64,000 nucleotides of DNA, taken from NCBI RefSeq assembly GCF_017876625.1, contig NZ_JAGIOH010000001.1, positions 7,213,501 to 7,277,500 on the forward strand, in the 5' to 3' direction. A program made the translations under genes and the position numbers. Shown in pieces: positions 25,801 to 29,091 of this stretch. Source of the DNA: Streptomyces syringium (GTDB lineage Bacteria; Actinomycetota; Actinomycetes; Streptomycetales; Streptomycetaceae). Every line of letters begins with the position of its first letter. Position 1 is the stretch's first letter. The notes under the pieces were generated by a model. That model was not told where the DNA came from, did no database searches, and saw only the letters and a list, made by a program, of their open reading frames with translations.

Positions 25801-28800
25801 GTGAGCGGTCTGTCGTTCAGTGCTCCCTCGGTACCGGTGGTGTCCAACCTCACCGGGCGGCTCGCCACCTCCGAGGAGCTGTGCTCGCCCGAGTACTGGG
25901 TGCGCCACGTCCGTGAAGCGGTCCGCTTCGCCGACGGGATACGGACCTTGGCGGCCGAGGGCGTCGGAACGTTCTTGGAGCTGGGTCCGGACGGTGTGCT
26001 GTCCGCGATGGCCGCCGAGTCGGTGGCCGAGGAGACCGTGACGGTTCCCCTTCTGCGCAAGGACCGTCCGGAGGAGACCGCGGCAGTCACCGCCCTGGCC
26101 TGGCTGCACGTGCAAGGCGTCCCCGTCGACTGGGAGGCGTTCTTCGCCGGGACCGGCGCCGAGCGGGTGGACCTGCCCACCTACGCCTTCCAGCACCAGT
26201 GGTTCTGGCCGGCGGGTGCGCTGAGCACCCCGGGTGATATGCGTGCGGTCGGTCTGGGGTCTGCCGGGCATCCGTTGTTGGGTGCGGCGGTGGAACTGGC
26301 CGGTGGTGAGGGTGTGTTGTTCACCGGTCGGCTGTCGGTGCAGTCGCATCCGTGGCTGGCGGATCATGTGGTGATGGGCAGGGTTCTGTTGCCTGGTACC
26401 GCTTTGGTAGAATTGGCGATCCGTGCCGGTGACGAGGTCGGCTGCGACCGGATCGACGAGCTGACCCTCGCCGCACCGCTGGTCCTGCCCGAGCAGGGTG
26501 GCGTCCAGCTGCAGGTCCGCGTGGGTGTCGCCGACGAAGCCGGTCGGCGCGCGGTCACGGTCCATTCCCGCCCCGACGGCGGCGAGGAACTGCCCTGGTC
26601 GCAGCACGCGATGGGTGCGCTGGTCCCGGGAACGGACCCGGCAGACACCGGCTTCGACGCCGCTGTGTGGCCCCCGGCCGGGGCCGAGCCGGTGGACCTG
26701 GCCGGCTTCTACGAGGCACGGGCCGAGGACGGATTCGTGTACGGGCCGGAGTTCCAGGGGCTGCGGGCGGCGTGGCGGCGTGACGGCGAGGTGTTCGCCG
26801 AGGTGGCGTTGCCGGCAGCGGACGGCCGGGAGGCCGACGGGTTCGGCCTGCACCCCGCCCTGCTCGATGCCGCGCTGCACGCCTCGGTGTTCACCGGCTT
26901 CGATTCCGATGAGCGTGGTGGCCTGCCGTTCTCGTGGGAAGGTGTCTCGCTCCACGCGTCCGGTGCCTCCGCCGTACGGGTGCGGTTGACCCGGGCCGGT
27001 GCGAGCGCGGTGTCCATCGCGCTCGCCGACACCTCGGGCGCCCCCGTCGCCTCGGTGGATTCGCTGCTGGTCCGCACCGTGACGCCCGAACAGCTGAACG
27101 GCCCCGAAAAGCCGGTCGATGACTCGGTGTTCCGGGTGGACTGGACGCCGGTGCGGACGGTCGAGCCGACCGGAACGGACACGGTGGCGCTGGTCGGCCC
27201 GGACACGTTCGGTCTGGCCCAGGCCCTGCCGGGCATGGTCCTGCACCCGGACCTGGAGTCCTTGAAGGCTTCCGGCCTGGCGCTGCCGGATGTGGTCCTG
27301 ATCCCCGTGGCCGGTGTGGCCGGCGCCGACACGGCCGGCTCCGTGCACGATCTGGTGGCCCGGACGTTGGGTCAGTTGCAGGGGTGGTTGGAGGAGGAGC
27401 GGTTCGCCGGTTCGCGTCTGGTGTTCGTGACGCGTGGCGCGGTGGACGGTGCTGATCTGGCTGCTGCTTCGGTGTGGGGTCTGGTGCGTTCGGCGCAGTC
27501 GGAGAACCCCGGTTGCTTCGGTCTGCTGGACCTCGGCGCGGAGGACGTGACGTCTCTGCCGCTGGCGGAGGCGTTGGCTTCCGACGAGCCGCAGTTGGCC
27601 CTGCGTGAGGGCGAGCTCACGGCCGCGCGACTGGCCCGGGTGCCGGGCGAAGGTTCCGAGCCGGTGGTCTGGGACGCCGAGGGCCGGGTGCTCGTCACCG
27701 GTGGCACGGGTGGCCTGGGTGCGCTCGTGGCACGGCACTTGGTGGCCGAGCATGGCGTGCGGCACCTGCTGTTGGTGAGTCGCCGGGGACTGGGTGCCGA
27801 TGGTGCCCAGGAGCTGGTCGCGGAGCTGGCGGAGCTGGGTGCCGAGGCTGTGGTGGCCGCGTGTGACATCGCCGACCGTGATGGTGTGGCCGAGCTCCTT
27901 GCTCAGCACCCGATCAGTGCCGTGGTGCACGCGGCAGGTGTCCTGGACGACGGTGTGATCGGCTCGCTCACTCCCGAGCGGGTGTCCGCGGTGCTGCGGC
28001 CGAAGGTGGACGCGGTGTGGAATCTGCACGAGCTGACCCGCGACCTGGACTTGGGTGCCTTCGTGGTGTTCTCGTCCGTCGCCGGTACGTTCGGCGGCGC
28101 GGGTCAGGGCAACTACGCGGCCGGTAATGCCTTCCTCGACGCGCTCGTGGAGCGGCGTCACGCAGAGGGCCTGGCCGGTGTGTCGCTGGTGTGGGGCCCG
28201 TGGGACCAGTCCGGTGGCATGACCGGCACCCTCGATGACGCCGATCTCCAGCGGCTGGCCCGCTCGGGTATGCCCGCGCTGTCGGCCGAGCAGGGCCTGG
28301 CGCTGTTCGACGCGGCCCTGGCCGGTGCGGACCCCGTGGTGGTGCCGGTACGGCTCGACCTTCCGGCGCTGCGCACCCTGGGGGAGACGCCGGCGCTGCT
28401 GCGCGGGCTGATCCACACCCCCTCTCGCCGGACCGTGACGGCCGTGTCCAACGCCGCCGAGGGCCTGGCACAGCGGCTGGGCGGGCTGAGCGACGACGAA
28501 CGCCGCGACGTCCTCCTGGACCTGGTCCGCGACCAGGCCGCGGCGGTCCTCGGACACGCGGACGGGCAGGCGATCGCCGCCACCCGGCAATTCCAGGATC
28601 TGGGCTTCGACTCGCTCACGTCCGTGGAGTTCCGCAACCGCATGAACAGGGCCACGGCGCTGCGGCTGCCTGCCACGCTGCTGTTCGACTACCCGACCCC
28701 CGCCGAGCTCGTGGGCCATCTCCACACCCGGCTCGCGGCGGAAGGGGACGCCGGACCGGGGACGGTCCTCGGCGCGCTCGACACGCTGGAGAAGGCGATC

Positions 28801-28980
28801 GCGGAGCTGGACGTCGATGCGCAGGTCCACCAGCAGGTGTCCGGTCGCCTCGAGGTGCTCCGGGCCAAGTGGGAGGCCCTGCGCGGCGAAGCACGGGCCG
28901 AGGAGGAGGAGTTCGACATCGACTCGGCCTCGGACGACGAGGTGTTCGCGCTGCTCGACGACGAGCTCGGCCTGTCCTGA
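1..28980 (+). CDS. Modular type I polyketide synthase, 5' end outside window (end of one module plus five complete modules)
   Basis: The reading frame is open from base 1 and stops at 28980, so the window holds 9659 residues of a larger protein. Domain order is [DH end]-KR-ACP, then KS-AT-DH-ER-KR-ACP, then four KS-AT-DH-KR-ACP modules. Every KS has the active cysteine in VDTACSSS plus EAHGTGT and SN(I/L)GH. Every AT has GHSIGE and HAFHS, the known signature for malonyl-CoA. Every complete DH has HxxxGxxxxP, and every KR has an L/V-DD motif (B type) and the catalytic Tyr in QGNYAAGNAF. ACPs carry GFDSL. The C-terminus (about residues 9590-9659) is a helical, acidic docking tail ending SDDEVFALLDDELGLS; there is no thioesterase, so the chain passes to another protein. 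The colinear prediction is one saturated C2 unit followed by a conjugated tetraene, as in nystatin-type polyenes. The family and domains are certain; the product is inferred. Confidence 0.97.
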   Translation, partial: DLGAISHGGLPFSWEGVSLHASGASAVRARLSRTGEDMVSIAVADTTGGLVATVDSLVSRRVPTEQLTEADSVRRDSLFRVEWSAVRAEPVTATGPVAVVGTDTAALTDALRATGTTTDVYADLDALFTAGTPVPDVVLVPVTGEPGAEQAAATHAVTGAVLGLAQRWLTDERSADARLVFVTRGAVAVAGDAPTDLAAAAAWGLVRSAQTENPGRFGLLDLDTTAASLTSVPAALAVDEPQLAVRDGQPLAARLARLSVPDTTPEAVWDPDGTVLVTGGTGGLGAVLARHLVTGRGARRLLLVSRRGLSAAGAEELVAELTAQGADVRVAACDVSDRAALTGLLETIDDAHPLRAVVHTAGVVDDGVIGSLTPERLSAVLRPKVDAVWNLHELTRDADLTAFAVFSSVSATLGSAGQGNYAAGNAFLDALAAHRRAAGLPGVSLAWGPWTQSVGMTSELTDVDVERIARLGMPPLSVEQGVTLFDAALAGTEPVALPVRLDLPALRAKGDIPPLLRGLIRVPTRRAVAQSSNAVDSLVQRLVPLTGEERREVLLDLVRSQVALVLGHAGAGSVDVARQFQDLGFDSLTAVELRNRLNTASGLRLPATLVFDYPTPGVLADYLLDELFGAEAEAAAPVPVRATTPVADDPIVIVGMACRYPGDVDSPEDLWQMVTEGADAVSGFPVNRGWDIDGLYDPDPDHPGRTHVRHGGFLHDAGEFDAEFFGMSPREALATDSQQRLLLETSWEAIERSGIDPVSLRGSQTGVFAGVMYNDYGNALTGEEFEGFRGNGSAPSVASGRVSYTFGLEGPAVTVDTACSSSLVAMHWAAQALRAGECSLALAGGVTVMSTPNTFVEFSRQRGLAADGRCKAFSDSADGVGWSEGVGMVVLERLSDARRNGHQVLAVLRGSAVNQDGASNGLTAPNGPSQQRVIRQALASGHLSSTDVDVVEAHGTGTTLGDPIEAQALLATYGRDRDGERPLLLGSVKSNIGHTQAAAGVAGVIKMVMAMRQGVLPRTLHVTEPSTHVEWSAGSVELLTEQTAWPEGRVRRAGVSSFGISGTNAHVIVEQAPFADAPAPEPTVSPDVVPWVVSGRTEAALDAQLDRITTFAAERADIAPVDLGLSLATSRSLFGHRAVLLSSADGVVEAARGVAAVDRPLAVLFSGQGAQRLGMGRELYERFPVFAEALDVVLAELEPLVEGSLREVMWGDDAGALNETGCTQPALFAVEVALFRLVRSWGVKPDFLAGHSIGEVTAAHLAGVFSLADACRLVAARGRLMQALPAGGAMVAVQATEAEVLPFVTDEVSVAAVNGPSSVVVSGAEDAVLELAGRLSAEGRKTSRLSVSHAFHSPLMEPMLEDFRAVVEGLAFAEPSVPVVSNLSGQVATPEELCSPEYWVRHVREAVRFADGIRTLAAEGVGTFLELGPDGVLSAMAAESVAEETVTVPVLRKDRPEETAVVTALARLQVQGVPVDWEAFFAGTAARRVDLPTYAFQHERFWPAGMLSNPGDMRAVGQASPGHPLLGAAVELADGEGALFTNRLSVRSHPWLADHAVMGRVLLPGTAFVELAIRAGDEVGCDRIEDLALAAPLVLPERGAVQLQVRVGGADDAGRRSVGVYSRIEGAVDVPWTQHAMGVLVPGTGAADAPFDATVWPPAGAEPVDLTDFYEARAEDGFAYGPEFQGLRAAWLRDGEVFAEVGLPDAAQAAPDAFGLHPALLDAVLHAGGLLGSERQAVPFSWEGVSLHASGASTVRVRVSRAADGALAIDIADTSGAPVATIDSLLAREISADQLAEADTRDRDSLFRLEWSPVAADIAIVGPVAVAGADVLGLSEALRAADVDVTVHPDLGALAASDGPVPGVVLVPVIGDADATVIDATHEATALALGRLQQWLADERFGGSRLVFVTRGAVAVDAGGVADLAASSVWGMVRSAQTENPGCFGLVDLDASVSSAAGLPGALGTDEPQLIVRDDEIMAGRLARTASSGGLVPPADGPWRLGSRAKGSLDGLELAPCPEVLEPLTGRDVRIGVRAAGLNFRDVLNALDMYPGDAGVFGSESSGVVLEVGPDVTGLRPGDRVMGVVVGGFGSLVVADERRLARVPDAWSWETAASVPLVFLTAYYGLVELAGLRRGEKVLIHAGAGGAGMAAIQIARHLGAEVFATASEGKWDVLRALGVADDHIASSRTTDFEAAFAAVAGDGGIDVVLNSLAGEFVDASLRLLTPSGRFIEMGKTDIRDAADLRDIRYVSFDLGWVDPAHIQPMWDALMGLFDAGVLSPVPVRTWDIRRARDAFRYMSLAKHVGKIVLSLPRAWDPDGTVLITGGTGGLAAELARHLVTERSVRHLLLVSRRGPDAPGAVELREELTAHGAEVSVVASDIADRAAVAGLLAGIPAEHPLTAVVHTAGVLDDGVIASLTPERLATVLRPKVDAAWHLHELTRDLDLAAFVTFSSVSGTFGGAGQGNYAAGNAFLDALAHHRAAQGLPTVSLAWGAWEQGAGMTSTLDDRDIRRAADAGMPLLSVEEGLALFDAALATGEPAVLPVRLDLPVLRTRGEAPALLRGLIRDRSRRTAVAGPAATADLPQRLSRLERAERLEALLDLVRAQAALVLGHASGDDVDPERAFRDLGFDSLTAVELRNKLNTATGLRLPATMVFDYPTVGVLADHLLEELTGPDTEPALAEPTRTVTQADDPIVVVGMSCRYPGGVSSPEDLWRLVSEGGHAMSGFPTNRGWDLDSLYDPDPERTGTVYTRSGGFLHDAGEFDPGFFGMSPREAMATDIQQRLLLELSWEAVERAGIDPVTLRGSQTGVFAGAMHNGYGATLAGEEFEGFRGNGSALSVASGRISYTFGFEGPAVTVDTACSSSLVAMHLAAQALRSGECSLAVAGGVTVMSTPETFVEFARQRGLAPDGLSKAFSDSADGVGWSEGAGMVVLERLSDARRNGHPVLAVLRGSAVNQDGASNGLTAPNGPSQQRVIRRALASGGLSPADVDAVEAHGTGTKLGDPIEAQALLATYGRDRDAESPLWLGSVKSNLGHSQAAAGVAGVIKMVMAMRHGLLPRTLHVTEPSTHVDWSAGAVELLTEPVEWPDSGRARRAGVSSFGISGTNAHLILEQPPTADEPLTEGNVPDGTAPDAAAVDAAATEPGLVPWVLSGKSPEALRGQAARLLSHVQALSAPRPADVAFSLATQRTGFEHRAVVLAGDLADAVRELAALAGDDPGAATVSGSVSGGKLAFLFSGQGSQRIGMGRELHERFPVFAEALDAVLAELEPLLGTSLREVMWGDDAGPLNETGHTQPALFAVEVALFRLVSSWGVRPDFLAGHSIGELAAAHAAEVLSLADACRLVAARGRLMQALPTGGAMVAVRATEAEVLPLLTEKVSIAAVNGPSSVVIAGAEAEVLGLAGRLAAEGRKTSRLSVSHAFHSPLMEPMLEDFRAVVDSLSFAEATVPVVSNLTGRPATSQELRSPEYWVRHVRETVRFADGVRTLADHGVTTFLELGPDGVLSAMAQESLSEGTATVVPVLRGNRPEEAAALTALARVHTAGVPVDWAGFFAGTGARRVELPTYAFQRQWYWPTGSTGAANAAAVGLTSVGHPLLNGAVELADGEGVLFTGRLSLQSHPWLADHAVLGRVLLPGTALLELAIRAGDEVDCDRVEELTLAAPLVLPEHGAVQVQLRVGVADDTGRRTVTVHSRPEGADEQSWSQHASGVLAGGVQPAGTDFDAVVWPPTGAEPLDVTGCYERFAELGFAYGPVFRGLRAAWRRGDEVFAEVVLSDDVQADAAAYGLHPALLDAALHASLLAGDGGEGGLPFSWEGVTLHATGASALRVRLFRTGADTVSIAVADTTGEPVASVDSLLVRAVSGEQLSDAASLSRNALFRTDWVPVRAEAVADRPTAVAGPDVLGLADALTATGTNVAVHRDLASLVASDAPVPGVVLVGVAGRTDTAPVAAAHETTTEVLGRLQEWLAEERFVGSRLVFVTRGAVGGADPAAAAVWGLVRSAQTENPGCFGLVDLDDASSVEFLPAALGADEPQVTVRDGEVLAGRLTRMTAGLPDAGPDWGPDGTVLITGGTGGLGAVLARHLVAERGVRRLLLASRRGGESAGTVELVAELAAHGADAQVVACDVADRDALAALLAAHPVSAVVHTAGVLDDGVIGSLTPERMAAVLRPKVDAAWNLHELTRDLDLSAFVVFSSMSGLLGGAGQGNYAAGNAFLDALMEHRRAEGLPGVSLAWGPWDRTGGMTGTLADADAERLARSGVPPLSAEQGVTLFDAALATDAPVVVPVRLDLPALRAQGEVHALLRGLVRTRSRRAVVAGSGTAAGLVQRLGRLDGTERHEVLLDLVRGQVALVLGHAKGDEVDPGRAFRDLGFDSLTAVELRNRLNTATGLRLPATLVFDYPSVRSLASYILDELMGGPDAEPVVPKLSRTAVADDPIVVVGMACRYPGGVSSPEDLWRLVTEGTDAISDFPANRGWDVDGLYNPDPEHAGTSYTRSGGFLHDAGEFDPEFFGMSPREALATDSQQRLLLEASWEAFERAGIDPASLRGSQTGVFAGVMYNDYGNALTGEEFEGFRGNGSAASVASGRVSYTLGLEGPAVTVDTACSSSLVAMHWAAQALRGGECSLALAGGVTVMSTPSVFVEFSRQRGLAADGRCKAFSDSADGVGWSEGVGMLVLERLSDARRNGHQVLAVVRGSAVNQDGASNGLTAPNGPSQQRVIRQALASGGLSPEDVDAVEAHGTGTTLGDPIEAQALLATYGRDRDGERPLLLGSVKSNIGHTQAAAGVAGVIKMVMAMRQGVLPQTLYADTPSSHVDWEAGAVELLTENTAWPEADRVRRAGVSSFGISGTNAHVIVEQAPSVKEPSREPVVSPGVVPWVVSARTEAALDAQVDRLRSFAADDTAATSVDVGLSLATGRSLFDHRTVLLASDDGGLTEAARGVATGEGPLAVLFSGQGAQRLGMGRELYERFPVFAEALNAVLAELEPLVEGSLREVMWGDDAGPLNETGCTQPALFAVEVALFRLVESLGITPEFVAGHSIGEVAAAHVAGVFSLTDACRLVAARGRLMQALPAGGAMVAVQATEAEVLPFLTDEVSVAAVNGPNALVIAGAEDAVLEIAGRLAAEGRKTSRLSVSHAFHSPLMEPMLEDFRAVVEGLAFAEPSVPVVSNLTGLVATAEEICSPEYWVRHVREAVRFADGVRTLVGEGVGTFLELGPDGVLSAMAAESVPDGTALVPVLRKNRPEETAAVTALATLHVQGVPVDWSAFFAGTGARRVDLPTYAFQRQWFWPAGTALSVVDATAVGLTPAGHPLLNGSVELAVGEGVLFTSRLSVRSHPWLADHVVMGRVLLPGTAFVELAIRAGDEVGCDRIEDLTLAAPLVLPEQGAVQVQVSVGAPDESGRRVVEVHSRPEGAVDAPWAQHATGVLTEGPAVTHAGFDAEEWPPAGAEPVELDGCYEQFAEEGFQYGPAFQGLEAAWRRGDDVFAEVRLPESVERDADGFGLHPALLDAALHAALPAAAGTESGGLPFSWEGVSLYASGASALRVRLSPAGENALAITMADASGAPVASVESLLVRAVSGEQLSGSEAPARDAMFRVDWTPVRVAESAGTESVALVGPDGFGLVEALPGMAPHTDLASVAAATTLPDVVLVPVAGVSGDDTVGSVHGLVARTLGQLQAWLEEERFAGSRLVFVTRGAVSGTDLAAASVWGLVRSAQTENPGRFGLVDLDAAATSLAVLPQALAVDEPQLVIREGGITAARLARVPGASSEAAVWDAEGRVLVTGGTGGLGALLARHLVTEHGVRQLLLVSRRGLGADGARDLVAELAELGAEAVVAACDIADRDGVAELLAQHPITAVVHAAGVLDDGVIASLTPERVDAVLRPKVDAAWNLHELTRGLDLSAFVVFSSVAGTFGGAGQGNYAAGNAFLDALVQRRRQEGLPGISLVWGPWDQSGGMTGTLTEADLQRMARAGMPALSAEQGMALFDNALASDEPVVLPVRLDLPVLRTLGEVPSLLRGLVRVRSRRAAVTGSSAAAGLVQRLGRLDEADRREVLLDLVRSQVALVLGHAGGDEIDPARAFRALGFDSLTAVELRNRLGTVSGLRLPATLVFDYPTPDVLADYLLDELFGAAAESSVPVRALPPVADDPVVIVGMACRYPGGVSSPEDLWRLVSEGADAVSGFPVNRGWDVDGLYNPDPDHQGTAYTRSGGFLHDAGGFDPEFFGMSPREALATDSQQRLLLEASWEAFERAGIDPASLRGSQTGVFAGLMYNDYNVVLGGDEFEGFKGSGTSPSVASGRVSYTLGLEGPAVTVDTACSSSLVAMHWAMQALRSGECSLALAGGVTVMSTPSVFVEFSRQRGLSADGRCKAFSDSADGVGWSEGVGMLVLERLSDARRNGHQVLAVVRGSAVNQDGASNGLTAPNGPSQQRVIRQALASGGLSPEDVDAVEAHGTGTTLGDPIEAQALLATYGRDRDEERPLLLGSVKSNIGHTQAAAGVAGVIKMVMAMRQGVLPQTLHVDTPSSHVDWEAGAVELLTENTAWPESGRVRRAGVSSFGISGTNAHVVLEQAPAADAPQAGPDESPMPESGVVPWVLSGRTAEALRAQADRLLSAVRDGGIRSVDVGFSLATSRSVFEHRAVVLADDHERAVRGLAALSAGAPDPAVLEGSPTGGKTALLFSGQGAQRLGMGRELYERFPVFAEALDVVLAELEPLVEGSLREVMWGDDAALLNETSRTQPALFAVEVALFRLVRSWGVKPDFLAGHSIGEVAAAHVAGVLSLSDACRLVSARGRLMQALPEGGAMVAVQVTEEEVLPFLTDEVSVAAVNGPSSVVVSGAEDAVLELAGRLSAEGRKTSRLSVSHAFHSALMEPMLEDFRAVVEGLAFAEPSVPVVSNLSGQVATPEELCSPEYWVRHVREAVRFADGIRTLAAEGVGTFLELGPDGVLSAMAQASVPDGTVTVPVLRKDRPEELAAMTALARIHVTGTPVSWETVFEGARRVDLPTYAFQRQWFWPAGALNAPGDMRAAGLGSAGHPLLGAAVELAGGEGVLFTGRLSVQSHPWLADHVVMGRVLLPGTALVELAIRAGDEVGCDRIDELTLAAPLVLPERGAVQVQVRVGVADEAGRRAVTVHSRPDGGEELPWSQHAMGALVPGTDPADTGFDAAVWPPAGAEPVDLAGFYEARAEDGFVYGPEFQGLRAAWRRDGEVFAEVALPAADGREADGFGLHPALLDAALHASVFTGFDSDERGGLPFSWEGVSLHASGASAVRVRLTRAGASAVSIAIADAVGAPVASVDSLLVRAVSPEQLGGPEMPVGDAMFRVDWSPVRGAASPGAESVALVGPDVFGLADVLPDMALHADLASVAAATALPGVVLVPVAGHDTVESVHGLVARTLGQLQGWLEEERFASSRLVFVTRGAVSGADLAAASVWGLVRSAQSENPGCFGLLDLGTDDVTSLPLAEALATDEPQLALREGELTAARLARVPGEGSEPVVWDAEGRVLVTGGTGGLGALVARHLAAEHGVRHLLLVSRRGLGADGAQELVAELAELGAEAVVAACDIADRDGVAELLAQHPISAVVHAAGVLDDGVIGSLTPERVSAVLRPKVDAVWNLHELTRDLDLGAFVVFSSVAGTFGGAGQGNYAAGNAFLDALVERRHAEGLAGVSLVWGPWDQSGGMTGTLDDADLQRLARSGMPALSVEQGLALFDAALAGADPVVVPVRLDLPVLRASGEVPSLLRGLVRVRSRRAAVAGSSTAAGLVQRLSGLSGEERREALLDLVRSQVALVLGHVSGHEIDPSRAFRALGFDSLTAVELRNRLNTVTGLRLPATLVFDYPSVQALASFVEDELLGSDAAVAVPAPSRTTTGDDPVVIVGMACRYPGGVSSPEDLWRLVTEGTDAVSAFPVNRGWDVDGLYNPDPGHAGTSYTRSGGFLHDAGEFDPEFFGMSPREALATDSQQRLLLEASWEAFERAGIDPASLRGSQTGVFAGVMYSDYGSTLSGKEFEGHQGQGSAGSVASGRVSYTFGLEGPAVTVDTACSSSLVSLHLAAQALRSGECSLALAGGVTVMSTPSVFVEFSRQRGLSADGRCKAFSDSADGVGWSEGVGMLVLERLSDARRNGHQVLAVVRGSAVNQDGASNGLTAPNGPSQQRVIRQALASGGLSPEDVDAVEAHGTGTTLGDPIEAQALLATYGRDRDGERPLLLGSVKSNIGHTQAAAGVAGVIKMVMAMREGVLPQTLHVTEPSSHVDWEAGAVELLRENTAWPQTGHARRAGISSFGISGTNAHVIVEQAPSVKEPSREPVVSPGVVPWLVSAKSEAALDAQVDRLRSFVAQDTAATSVDVGFSLVTGRSVFEHRAVLLATGDQVIEAARGTAAGAGSPAVLFSGQGSQRIGMGRELYARFPVFADALDKVLSVLDEHLDRPLRDVMWGDDPDELNRTACTQPALFAVEVALFRLVESLGITPDFVAGHSIGEIAAAHVAGVFSLEDAGRLVAARAGLMQALPEGGAMVAVQATEAEVLPLLTDEVSVAAVNGPSSVVVSGAEDAVLELAAKLAAEGRKTHRLPVSHAFHSPLMEPMLEGFRAVVSGLSFSAPSVPVVSNLTGRLATSEELCSPEYWVRHVREAVRFADGIRTLAAEGVGTFLELGPDGVLSAMAAESVAEETVTVPLLRKDRPEETAAVTALAWLHVQGVPVDWEAFFAGTGAERVDLPTYAFQHQWFWPAGALSTPGDMRAVGLGSAGHPLLGAAVELAGGEGVLFTGRLSVQSHPWLADHVVMGRVLLPGTALVELAIRAGDEVGCDRIDELTLAAPLVLPEQGGVQLQVRVGVADEAGRRAVTVHSRPDGGEELPWSQHAMGALVPGTDPADTGFDAAVWPPAGAEPVDLAGFYEARAEDGFVYGPEFQGLRAAWRRDGEVFAEVALPAADGREADGFGLHPALLDAALHASVFTGFDSDERGGLPFSWEGVSLHASGASAVRVRLTRAGASAVSIALADTSGAPVASVDSLLVRTVTPEQLNGPEKPVDDSVFRVDWTPVRTVEPTGTDTVALVGPDTFGLAQALPGMVLHPDLESLKASGLALPDVVLIPVAGVAGADTAGSVHDLVARTLGQLQGWLEEERFAGSRLVFVTRGAVDGADLAAASVWGLVRSAQSENPGCFGLLDLGAEDVTSLPLAEALASDEPQLALREGELTAARLARVPGEGSEPVVWDAEGRVLVTGGTGGLGALVARHLVAEHGVRHLLLVSRRGLGADGAQELVAELAELGAEAVVAACDIADRDGVAELLAQHPISAVVHAAGVLDDGVIGSLTPERVSAVLRPKVDAVWNLHELTRDLDLGAFVVFSSVAGTFGGAGQGNYAAGNAFLDALVERRHAEGLAGVSLVWGPWDQSGGMTGTLDDADLQRLARSGMPALSAEQGLALFDAALAGADPVVVPVRLDLPALRTLGETPALLRGLIHTPSRRTVTAVSNAAEGLAQRLGGLSDDERRDVLLDLVRDQAAAVLGHADGQAIAATRQFQDLGFDSLTSVEFRNRMNRATALRLPATLLFDYPTPAELVGHLHTRLAAEGDAGPGTVLGALDTLEKAIAELDVDAQVHQQVSGRLEVLRAKWEALRGEARAEEEEFDIDSASDDEVFALLDDELGLS
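1942..8010 (+). other. PKS module 1: KS-AT(malonyl)-DH-ER-KR-ACP, fully reducing
   Basis: KS Cys is near residue 819 of the window protein, AT Ser near 1252 (GHSIGEV), DH His near 1555 and ACP Ser near 2633. This is the only module with an enoylreductase (about residues 1995-2315): it shows AGLNFRDVLNALDMYPG and the nucleotide-binding HAGAGGAGMAAIQIA. The KR has TGGTGGLAA, slightly different from its sisters but still a Rossmann motif, and LDD. It should add a saturated C2 unit. NysC of the nystatin pathway also has one ER module just before its polyene-forming modules. Confidence 0.93.
8077..13270 (+). other. PKS module 2: KS-AT(malonyl)-DH-KR-ACP
   Basis: KS Cys is near residue 2864, AT Ser near 3327 (GHSIGEL), DH His near 3630 and ACP Ser near 4380. 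The KS departs from its sisters at small positions (TKLGDP, SNLGHS, for TTLGDP, SNIGHT) and its AT-flanking linker is longer. At the DNA level it is the most divergent complete module, with C-ending codons throughout and little of the G/T-ending codon use seen in modules 3-5. All catalytic residues are present; it should give a double bond. Confidence 0.93.
13318..18420 (+). other. PKS module 3: KS-AT(malonyl)-DH-KR-ACP
   Basis: KS Cys is near residue 4611, AT Ser near 5046 (GHSIGEV), DH His near 5349 and ACP Ser near 6096. The second half of its KS is almost identical in DNA to those of modules 4 and 5. All reductive-loop motifs are intact, so an unreduced double bond is expected. Confidence 0.93.
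18463..23595 (+). other. PKS module 4: KS-AT(malonyl)-DH-KR-ACP
   Basis: KS Cys is near residue 6326, AT Ser near 6776, DH His near 7077 and ACP Ser near 7822. The AT has HAFHSALMEP where the others have HAFHSPLMEP; this lies next to, not in, the specificity motif. Its AT shares a long near-identical stretch with module 1 and its DH/KR with module 5, so this module looks like a recombination mosaic. Confidence 0.93.
21374..21885 (+). repeat. 512-bp direct repeat, copy 1 (DH of PKS module 4)
   Basis: Read base by base, this block in the DH region of module 4 matches 26510-27021 in module 5, 5136 bases downstream, with no difference seen. Identity is interrupted just outside both ends, at 21373 and 21886. 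Such exactness at silent positions indicates recent gene conversion or module duplication. Confidence 0.9.
23641..28735 (+). other. PKS module 5: KS-AT(malonyl)-DH-KR-ACP, last module of this protein
   Basis: KS Cys is near residue 8052, AT Ser near 8486 (GHSIGEI), DH His near 8789 and ACP Ser near 9538. The ACP differs from all others (SLTSVEFRNRM for SLTAVELRNRL), as expected for a terminal ACP that docks to the next protein. The AT has KTHRLPVSHAFHS where the others have KTSRLSVSHAFHS. Confidence 0.93.
26510..27021 (+). repeat. 512-bp direct repeat, copy 2 (DH of PKS module 5)
   Basis: This is the second copy of the exact DH repeat found at 21374-21885. A further, nearly identical stretch follows in the KR regions (22211-23195 against 27359-28343) with scattered substitutions. 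Confidence 0.9.
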
Positions 28981-28999
28981 CGTCCCGTCGGTCCCGCTG

Positions 29000-29057
29000 C
29001 CGGCCACCGTGATCCGGTGGCCGGCCCGCCCGGCCGGGGATGTCCCCGGCCGGGCGG
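29000..29057 (+). terminator. Tandem stem-loops after the PKS gene
   Basis: There are two perfect inverted repeats in a row, 20 bases after the PKS stop. The first has 10-bp arms at 29000-29009 and 29015-29024 with a 5-base loop. The second has 15-bp arms at 29026-29040 and 29043-29057. There is no clear T-run, which is common for GC-rich actinomycete terminators. They probably separate PKS transcription from the sugar operon. Confidence 0.75.
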
Positions 29058-29091
29058 CCGTATGCGGATCCGTGACCGAAGGGCGCGGAAA

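Noticed and set aside
18901..29007. Very long open frame on the minus strand opposite the PKS gene (over 3300 codons), and similar ones at 3388-6549, 9475-12681 and 12709-18666
   Set aside because: High-GC codon bias leaves antisense frames open. Their translations are His/Arg/Gly-rich without domains, and they lie fully under a well-supported PKS.
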